Assembly (NCBI GenBank): GCA_050694215.1
Contig: JBOGXB010000022.1
Span: 1 to 31,716, forward strand
Direction of reading: 5' to 3'
Length of the DNA stretch: 31,716 bases
From: JBOGXB01 sp050694215
Lineage (GTDB): Bacteria; Actinomycetota; CADDZG01; WHSQ01
Positions 27,850-31,716 of the stretch are shown one piece after another. The translations under genes and the position numbers were made by a program. Positions within the stretch are counted from its first letter, which is position 1, and every line of letters begins with the position of its first letter. Below the pieces are notes generated by a model. It ran no database searches. It was given only the letters and a program-made list of their open reading frames with translations, and had not been told where the DNA came from.

Positions 27850-28204
27850 CGTCGCTGTCGTCGTCGCCATTGTCGCTGTCATCGCCGTCGTCGTCGAGGT
27901 CGTCATCGTCGTCGCCTGCGGGCGCCGGTGGAGCCGGCGGTGCGGGCGGCGCCCCTCCCGTGCCGTCGCCGGTGCCGCCCGAGGGCGCCTGGGTTCCTCC
28001 ATTGCGTTGATCGCGCTTCTTTCGCTCCTTGGGCTTCTTGCGCTCCTTATCGCCGTCGTCGCGAGGCTCGTCTTCGACGCGGAGCTCGATGGGATCCACC
28101 GACGAGCGCTCGGGTCCTCGCAGGATCTCGACCGCGAGCGCGGCCCCTCCCAGGCCCAGCAAGAAGGCGAGTGTGACCAGGACCGCGACCCTGCGTCTGC
28201 TCAT
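27836..28204 (-). CDS. Small exported Asp-rich protein 3, first gene of the sensor-kinase operon
   Basis: 122 residues. An N-terminal Arg-rich signal or anchor (SRRRVAVLVTLAFLLGLGGAALA) leads to a basic stretch (KERKKPKERKKRDQRN, about 54-69), a Pro/Ala/Gly linker (PPAPPAPPAPAG) and a C-terminal tail of some 25 residues that is almost all Asp and Gly. The acidic tail could bind divalent cations. It precedes and overlaps the sensor kinase by 14 nt, so it may be part of the sensing complex (inference). AAGAAGG lies about 13 nt before the ATG. Confidence 0.75.
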   Translation of the reverse strand: MSRRRVAVLVTLAFLLGLGGAALAVEILRGPERSSVDPIELRVEDEPRDDGDKERKKPKERKKRDQRNGGTQAPSGGTGDGTGGAPPAPPAPPAPAGDDDDDLDDDGDDSDNGDDDSDDGDD

Positions 28205-28245
28205 GAATCCATGAAGCCCTTCTTGGGTGTGGTGGACGTGAGACC

Positions 28246-28263
28246 TAGATAAGAAGCTTCTTA
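28246..28263 (-). promoter_or_regulatory. Putative promoter region of the sensor-kinase operon with a 14-bp palindrome
   Basis: On the minus strand TATCTA (28251-28246) is a possible -10, 42 nt before the start of the small exported-protein gene. It abuts the perfect palindrome TAAGAAGCTTCTTA (28250-28263), which could be a second regulator site. No clear -35 is present, consistent with activator dependence. Regulator site 3 lies 46-71 nt further upstream. Confidence 0.4.
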
Positions 28264-28285
28264 CCTTTTGCCGCCGGTGGCGATC

Positions 28286-28322
28286 ATGAGAACGGTCTCA
28301 TCGGCTTCTCACGGCCGCCTCA
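28286..28322 (+). promoter_or_regulatory. Regulator site 3: inverted half-site plus three CTCA repeats at 11-bp period
   Basis: CTCA at 28297, 28308 and 28319, exactly 11 bp apart, preceded by ATGAGAAC whose TGAG (28287-28290) is an inverted half-site forming TGAGA-N4-TCTCA with the first repeat. The site lies between the divergent sensor operon and kinase 2; the third repeat ends 66 nt before the kinase 2 start. It could drive kinase 2 and also autoregulate the operon. Confidence 0.65.
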
Positions 28323-28388
28323 AGCGTCCCCGGTACACCTGGAATCGGCAGTTTTCCCCGTAGATGGCGCATGCAAGGAGGACAGACG

Positions 28389-29315
28389 ATGGTGGGAGCA
28401 GGGGTGTTGGATGAGGACAAGGTCGGGGCGAGAGAGCCGGCGCAGCCGGGCGCGAAGGATACGTGGGCGTTCGACGAAGGCGATGAGATCTATCCGGGCC
28501 GCTTCGCACTGAGGCTGCTCGGGGGAGGCCGTCGCTACGAGGCCTATCTCGCACACGACGAGGCCTTGCTCGCGAACGTCGTGGTCAAGATCCTTCGCCC
28601 CGGGCGAGTGCAGGATCGCGCGTCGCTTGATGGGCTCCGGGCGGAGTTCAGGGCCTTGCGCTCTCTGAACCACCCGGTCATAGCGCGAGGCTTCGACGCC
28701 GTCCTCCAAGGAGAGCGGCCTCACATCTCCGTCGAGTTCCTCGAGGGGCCGCGGCTTTCGACCCTCGTCCGCAAGTTCGGACCCCTGCCGATGGAGCAGC
28801 TAGTCCCACTGGCGACCGAGCTCTGTTCGGCGCTTCACTACATGCACGGGCGTCGCATGGTGCATCTCGACGTCAAGCCGAAGAACGTCATCATGGGCGC
28901 GCCCCCGCGACTGATCGATCTCAGCATCGCGCGCACCTTCGTGGATGCGGCCGCGCTCACCGTGCCCGTCGGCACCGACGCCTTCATGGCGCCCGAGCAG
29001 TGCACGGCCGGACGGGGACCGAAGGTGGGCGGCGCCGCGGACGTGTGGGGGCTGGGCGTGACGCTCTACGAAGCTGCGACGGGAGAGCTGCCGTTTCCGC
29101 GCTCGGACGACATCAAGTATCCGCAGGTGGAGCTCGCCCCCCGGGAGCTCGATGCGAAGATACCGGCGCTGGTGGCGGATCTCATCCAGGCGTGCTTGCG
29201 GAGAGAGCCCGCGGAGCGGCCGAGCGCCCGCAAGCTCGCGAGCTCGTTGGAACCTCTGATCGCGTCCCTGCCGCGCCGGTTCGTTCTCAGCCGGCTGCGA
29301 CCACGATTGAGTTGA
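28389..29315 (+). CDS. Soluble Ser/Thr protein kinase 2 (non-RD), paralogue of kinase 1
   Basis: 308 residues made of one kinase domain after a 25-residue leader, again without membrane helix. Shared with kinase 1 are the WxFxEGdEixPGR entry, LGGGRRYEAY, beta-3 Lys67, HLDVKPKN (His159, Asp161, Lys163, Asn166), GTDAFMAPEQC, ADVWGLGVTLY and a basic C-terminus RLRPRLS. The metal motif is DLS (Asp177) instead of DFG. The ATG at 28389 follows AAGGAGG by 7 nt; an ATG at 28371 lacks such a site. A duplication of kinase 1 is likely. Substrate unknown. Confidence 0.9.
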   Translation: MVGAGVLDEDKVGAREPAQPGAKDTWAFDEGDEIYPGRFALRLLGGGRRYEAYLAHDEALLANVVVKILRPGRVQDRASLDGLRAEFRALRSLNHPVIARGFDAVLQGERPHISVEFLEGPRLSTLVRKFGPLPMEQLVPLATELCSALHYMHGRRMVHLDVKPKNVIMGAPPRLIDLSIARTFVDAAALTVPVGTDAFMAPEQCTAGRGPKVGGAADVWGLGVTLYEAATGELPFPRSDDIKYPQVELAPRELDAKIPALVADLIQACLRREPAERPSARKLASSLEPLIASLPRRFVLSRLRPRLS

Positions 29316-29320
29316 TCCAG

Positions 29321-29358
29321 ATGAGAACCACTCTCACGCACGGCTCACGGACGTCTCA
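29321..29358 (+). promoter_or_regulatory. Regulator site 2: inverted half-site plus three CTCA repeats at 11-bp period
   Basis: CTCA at 29333, 29344 and 29355, each 11 bp apart, with CTCACG in the first two as in site 1. As in site 3, ATGAGAAC comes just before (29321-29328). The last repeat ends 62 nt before the start of the second plus-strand exported-protein gene. No strong -10 is evident. Confidence 0.65.
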
Positions 29359-29420
29359 GACCGGATGAGTAGAAACGAAACGTAAGCATCCGAAGACGAA
29401 CAGCGAAAGGAGGCAGCAAC

Positions 29421-29888
29421 ATGACACCAGGAAAGATCGCTCTTCTCGCACTTGCGGTGGTGCTGGCACTCGGAGGTGTGGTGGCCCTGGCCGACGACTC
29501 GCCCAACACCAGCGTTGCGCCGATCAACGCCGACGATGACGACGATGGCATTCGTCGCCGCGACGATGCATCCGACGACATCGCGGCCGTCGACGATGAC
29601 GACGACGATCCGACCGGCGATGGCGACCGGACTAGGGGCGACGACGGCACCAACGGCGGGAACAACACTGGTGACGGAGATCGCACCAGGGGCAACGACG
29701 GCACCAACGGTGGCGACAACACCGGCGACGGCGACGGGACGAACGGCAACGACGGCACCAACGGTGGCGACAACACCGGCGACGGCGACGGGACGAACGG
29801 CAACGACGGCACCGGTGGTGGCGACAACACCGGTGGCGGCGGTGGCGGTGGCACCGATGACGGTGGATCTGGCGGAGGCGACACCTAA
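29421..29888 (+). CDS. Small exported repeat protein 2 (Asp/Gly/Asn/Thr-rich)
   Basis: 155 residues: signal peptide (about 1-24, likely cut after VALA), an Asp-rich stretch (DDDDDG, DDDDDDP), then four 18-residue repeats of the form GDGDxTxGxDGTNGGxNT and a Gly-rich tail. The DxDGT spacing recalls extracellular calcium-binding loops such as thrombospondin type 3, but that is analogy only. AAAGGAGG lies 7 nt before the ATG, almost the same leader as in the protein 1 gene. It follows kinase 2 behind regulator site 2, repeating the kinase/exported-protein order seen at 24247-25605. Confidence 0.8.
   Translation: MTPGKIALLALAVVLALGGVVALADDSPNTSVAPINADDDDDGIRRRDDASDDIAAVDDDDDDPTGDGDRTRGDDGTNGGNNTGDGDRTRGNDGTNGGDNTGDGDGTNGNDGTNGGDNTGDGDGTNGNDGTGGGDNTGGGGGGGTDDGGSGGGDT
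29613..29828 (+). repeat. Four tandem 54-bp coding repeats
   Basis: In-frame units at 29613, 29667, 29721 and 29775, each encoding 18 residues. Units 3 and 4 are almost identical (differences confined to one codon region), while units 1 and 2 are more diverged, so copy number has probably changed recently. Copy-number variation between strains would be expected. Confidence 0.85.
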
Positions 29889-29906
29889 ACGAAGCACGTA
29901 TCGCGG

Positions 29907-29939
29907 GAGGGCCCCCTGGCAACTAGCCAGGGGGCCCTC
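29907..29939. terminator. Strong bidirectional terminator hairpin
   Basis: A perfect 14-bp stem (GAGGGCCCCCTGGC with GCCAGGGGGCCCTC) and a 5-nt loop, 18 nt past the stop of exported protein 2 and before the convergent VOC gene. The following sequence is only modestly T-rich (GCTTCTAG). Confidence 0.8.
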
Positions 29940-29962
29940 GCTTCTAGAGGCGTGGTGGTGCC

Positions 29963-30340
29963 TCAGTCCTTACGCTGGCCCAGGGCCAGGAGGTTGCCCT
30001 CGCTGTCCTTGAACCAAGCGCCCCTTTCGCCGGCGATCTCCGCTATGCCGTTGACGGTCTTGAAGCCCGGCAGGTCGTACTCCTCGAACACGACCCCGTT
30101 ACCTCGCAACTCCTCGACAGCTGCCTCGAGGTCATCGACATCCCACCCCAGCTGGGTGTGGTCGCCCGAAGCAGCGCCGGAGGACGCGAACAGCAGGAAC
30201 CTGCCCTGTCCGCAGCGGTAGTGGAGGCCCTCAGGTCTTTCCTCGAAGGGCTTGAGGCCGAGCTTGTCTGCGTAGAACGACTTCGCCCGTTCCAGGTCCC
30301 TCGCGGGGATCGTGGAACTGACGTCACTGTTTTCCAGCAT
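29963..30340 (-). CDS. VOC family (glyoxalase/bleomycin-resistance-like) protein
   Basis: 125 residues with the vicinal-oxygen-chelate pattern: an N-terminal strand VSSTIPARDLERAKSFYADKLGL, middle HTQLGWDVDDLEAAVEEL and C-terminal AWFKDSEGNLLAL. Members range from lyases to resistance proteins, so the reaction cannot be told. The ATG at 30340 is preferred over the adjacent GTG at 30343 because AAAAGGAG sits at good distance. It stands alone between a terminator and tRNA-Arg. Confidence 0.88.
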   Translation of the reverse strand: MLENSDVSSTIPARDLERAKSFYADKLGLKPFEERPEGLHYRCGQGRFLLFASSGAASGDHTQLGWDVDDLEAAVEELRGNGVVFEEYDLPGFKTVNGIAEIAGERGAWFKDSEGNLLALGQRKD

Positions 30341-30488
30341 CACTCACTCCTTTTCTCCGCCCCTTGAAGGTTTAGACGAGCAGGCGTGGTCTGGCAAGGT
30401 ACTTCGACAAGTCCGTGAGGTAAGAGCTCCGATAACGGCGAGCCAAAGGAGGGAGAGCTTGCCCTGGCCTGCGACAATAGACGCCCTG

Positions 30489-30562
30489 GCGCCCGTAGCT
30501 CAGCTGGATAGAGCATCGGACTTCTAATCCGAGGGTCGGGGGTTCGAATCCCTCCGGGCGCG
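30489..30562 (+). tRNA. tRNA-Arg(UCU)
   Basis: Acceptor arms GCGCCCG and CGGGCGC pair fully with discriminator G; CCA is not encoded. Anticodon stem TCGGA/TCCGA with loop CTTCTAA gives anticodon TCT at 30523-30525. The D-arm is TAGCTCAGCTGGATAGAGC and the T-arm has GGTTCGAATCC. Confidence 0.95.
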
Positions 30563-30570
30563 CTAGACAG

Positions 30571-30596
30571 TGTCCTGGACCGGTGTCCTGCACCGG
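30571..30596 (+). repeat. Tandem 13-nt duplication with hairpin after tRNA-Arg
   Basis: TGTCCTGGACCGG is followed directly by TGTCCTGCACCGG (one difference). The second copy forms CCGGTG-TCCTG-CACCGG with the end of the first. It may act as the tRNA 3' processing or termination site, although no T-run follows. Confidence 0.45.
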
Positions 30597-30653
30597 GCGC
30601 GGCAGACTGCTCCCCATCGAAATAGGGCTAAGCCGCGATCGGATTCGGGGCAT

Positions 30654-31166
30654 CTACGGCGGCGATACGGCGCGCTCTTCTTGCTGCTTGCGCCACCCGT
30701 AGCGGGTCAGGCCCGACGGCTTGTACAGATTGAGGACCTGAATCACGAGCAACACGACAAGGCCGATCCCGGGATGGAGGAGGTCGCCCCCCAGCCCCTC
30801 AAGCCTGGCGCCTTCCGCCGCCTGCGCTGCGTCTGCCATAGAGCTAACGGTCGGCATGTGCAAGAGCACGACGACGGTGGCGAACACGGTTAGCACGAAT
30901 GAGATCAGGACCCAGTAGTGCCGGAACAAGCCCCACTTGGTACCGAGGGCCATGACGACCCCCGTAAGCAGCGACGCGAGCGCCAACGGGACGATGACGT
31001 ACCAGCCGGTCAGTTCCATCGCGGTCCAGGCGGCGCGTACTATCTGTACCTCCTGGCTGTTCACCGCGCCGACCCCCAGAGCCAGGTAGGCAAGGACGGC
31101 GCCGATCCACCCCACGGAGAACGTGAGATGAGCGCTGAGCGCTAACTTGCGAAGACCGGGCGCCAT
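30654..31166 (-). CDS. DUF2269-like four-helix membrane protein
   Basis: 170 residues from the ATG at 31166, with four hydrophobic segments (about 8-30, 52-74, 82-106, 134-152) and conserved-looking patches AHLTFSVGWIGAVLAYLALG, ELTGWYVIVPLALASLLTG, WGLFRHYWVL and YKPSGLTRYGWRKQ. I recall similar proteins in actinobacteria annotated as DUF2269 or integral membrane protein. The frame continues upstream to 31289 without membrane character, and a GTG at 31172 is an alternative start. It follows the small one-helix gene by about 20 nt and is probably co-transcribed with it. Function unknown. Confidence 0.8.
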   Translation of the reverse strand: MAPGLRKLALSAHLTFSVGWIGAVLAYLALGVGAVNSQEVQIVRAAWTAMELTGWYVIVPLALASLLTGVVMALGTKWGLFRHYWVLISFVLTVFATVVVLLHMPTVSSMADAAQAAEGARLEGLGGDLLHPGIGLVVLLVIQVLNLYKPSGLTRYGWRKQQEERAVSPP

Positions 31167-31188
31167 GACCACGACTGTTGACCTTGTT

Positions 31189-31386
31189 CTACGGACTGTG
31201 TTGCAGGGGCGGCGTGTGACCCGCAGGGTTGCCACCCCCCTGTAGGTGGCGAGCAGGGCCGTGCCCGCCGGCGAGCGCCATGACGACAAGCAGCAGGATC
31301 ACGATGGCGACGATGATCCCAGATACCTTCACCCAGCGTGGTGTGGAGGGAGGCCTGGGGTTAGGGGAACGTGGCGGATCAGCCAT
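31189..31386 (-). CDS. Small single-helix membrane protein
   Basis: 65 residues: Pro/Arg-rich cytosolic head (ADPPRSPNPRPPSTPRWVKV), one membrane helix (about 21-40) and a short Gly/His/Pro tail. GAGGAG lies 9 nt before the ATG at 31386; the open frame to 31440 crosses the promoter and is rejected. It is transcribed divergently from the tetR-like gene from a promoter holding that regulator's probable operator. Function unknown. Confidence 0.7.
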   Translation of the reverse strand: MADPPRSPNPRPPSTPRWVKVSGIIVAIVILLLVVMALAGGHGPARHLQGGGNPAGHTPPLQHSP

Positions 31387-31426
31387 GTCAGTGTTCTCCT
31401 CAGTCGCGGCACGCTTCGCTGGCGAC

Positions 31427-31454
31427 AGTTTACGAGACAATGTGTCTCTGTCAA
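31427..31454 (-). promoter_or_regulatory. Sigma-70-like promoter with palindromic operator in the spacer
   Basis: On the minus strand TTGACA (31454-31449) and TAAACT (31432-31427) are 16 nt apart. The spacer contains the perfect inverted repeat GAGACA-N3-TGTCTC (31434-31448). A repressor bound there would block the promoter of the two membrane-protein genes. The divergent TetR-type regulator is the likely binder (inference). Confidence 0.7.
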
Positions 31455-31482
31455 ATCAGGATGCCTCGACGTCGACGTTGCC

Positions 31483-31488
31483 TATACT
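31483..31488 (+). promoter_or_regulatory. -10 box TATACT of the tetR-like gene, leaderless
   Basis: TATACT ends 6 nt before the GTG at 31495, so transcription should start at or next to the start codon, giving a leaderless mRNA, as is common in Actinomycetota. No good -35 is visible. Confidence 0.6.
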
Positions 31489-31494
31489 TTGTTG

Positions 31495-31716
31495 GTGCCG
31501 AAGCTGTGGAACGAGACAATCGAGGACCACCGCCGCGAGGTGCGGGGGGCGATCCTGGACACCACTTTGGCCCTGGTGGCCGAGCACGGGCTGCTGTCCG
31601 TAACGATGTCGCAGATCGCAGAAGAGACCGGCATCGGACGCGCGACCCTCTACAAGTACTTCCCGGACGTGGAAACGATTCTGCTCGCCTGGCACGAACG
31701 CCAGATCAATGGCCAC
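31495..31716 (+). CDS. TetR/AcrR-family transcriptional regulator, 3' part outside window
   Basis: The first 74 codons to the window edge encode an N-terminal helix-turn-helix: GAILDTTLALVAEHG, then SVTMSQIAEETGIGRATLYKYFPDVETIL, the DNA-binding signature of the TetR family. The ligand-binding domain is not in the window. The start is a GTG directly after the TATACT box (a TTG one codon earlier is possible). It is divergent from the two membrane-protein genes and probably represses them through the palindrome at 31434-31448. Confidence 0.92.
   Translation, partial: MPKLWNETIEDHRREVRGAILDTTLALVAEHGLLSVTMSQIAEETGIGRATLYKYFPDVETILLAWHERQINGH

Noticed and set aside
27850..28002. Upstream extension of the histidine kinase with Thr/Met/Ala repeats
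   Set aside because: These codons are the Asp-rich small gene read in another frame; the ATG at 27849 gives a normal kinase N-terminus.
26389..28176. 595-codon plus-strand ORF opposite the sensor kinase
   Set aside because: Antisense of a clear histidine kinase with all motifs; the ORF has none.
29613..29828. Possible CRISPR array or non-coding satellite
   Set aside because: The units are contiguous 54-bp in-frame coding repeats with no spacers.
25153..30372. 11-mer CCTTGAAGGTT present at 25153 and 30362, both non-coding
   Set aside because: Only two copies and no shared context; chance cannot be excluded and no boundary function is evident.
30372..30653. Minus-strand ORF containing GFEPPT-like sequence
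   Set aside because: This is the usual false translation of a tRNA gene (tRNA-Arg) on the opposite strand; a similar case lies at 21456-21661 over tRNA-Pro.

Overview
The window is GC-rich and carries the gene order typical of Actinomycetota. Read in the direction of transcription (minus strand) this is tig-clpP-clpX, valS-folC-ndk, mreBCD-mrdA-rodA, then rne-rplU-rpmA-obgE-proB-proA. A type-2 ValRS without a C-terminal arm, an RNase E/G that ends at its zinc link, GTG and TTG starts and many 1-14 nt gene overlaps also fit. The sequence alone does not fix the genus; a deep-branching actinobacterial lineage is my inference.

Positions 1-21100 are an almost unbroken minus-strand housekeeping block covering protein folding and proteolysis, a DUF3352-like envelope protein, tRNA charging, folate, nucleotide balance, the rod/elongasome system, RNA decay, two ribosomal proteins, the Obg GTPase and the first two proline enzymes. 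Its largest non-coding stretch, the mreB-mreC spacer (10080-10454), contains a long nested inverted repeat. The leader upstream of tig also has a large imperfect inverted repeat.

Positions 21100-22880 form a small, loosely packed region with tRNA-Pro(UGG), tRNA-Gly(UCC), an unknown minus-strand ORF, and an HNH endonuclease gene whose two halves lie in different frames joined exactly at a heptamer of -1 frameshift type.

Positions 22884-29940 are the most unusual part. An M20 peptidase overlaps a soluble Ser/Thr kinase. Next come a small exported charged protein, a convergent operon (small exported Asp-rich protein, sensor histidine kinase, OmpR-type response regulator), a second paralogous kinase, and a second exported Asp/Gly/Asn-rich protein with four 54-bp coding repeats. 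Three non-coding sites, upstream of both plus-strand exported-protein genes and of kinase 2, each carry three CTCA-type half-sites spaced exactly 11 bp apart. This is the layout expected for an OmpR/PhoB-family regulator. I infer one local envelope-stress or cation-responsive regulon that links the two-component system, two kinases and three exported acidic proteins.

The right end (29963-31716) holds a VOC protein, tRNA-Arg(UCU), a four-helix membrane protein, a one-helix small protein, and a divergent, truncated TetR regulator. A palindrome fills the spacer of the small gene's promoter.
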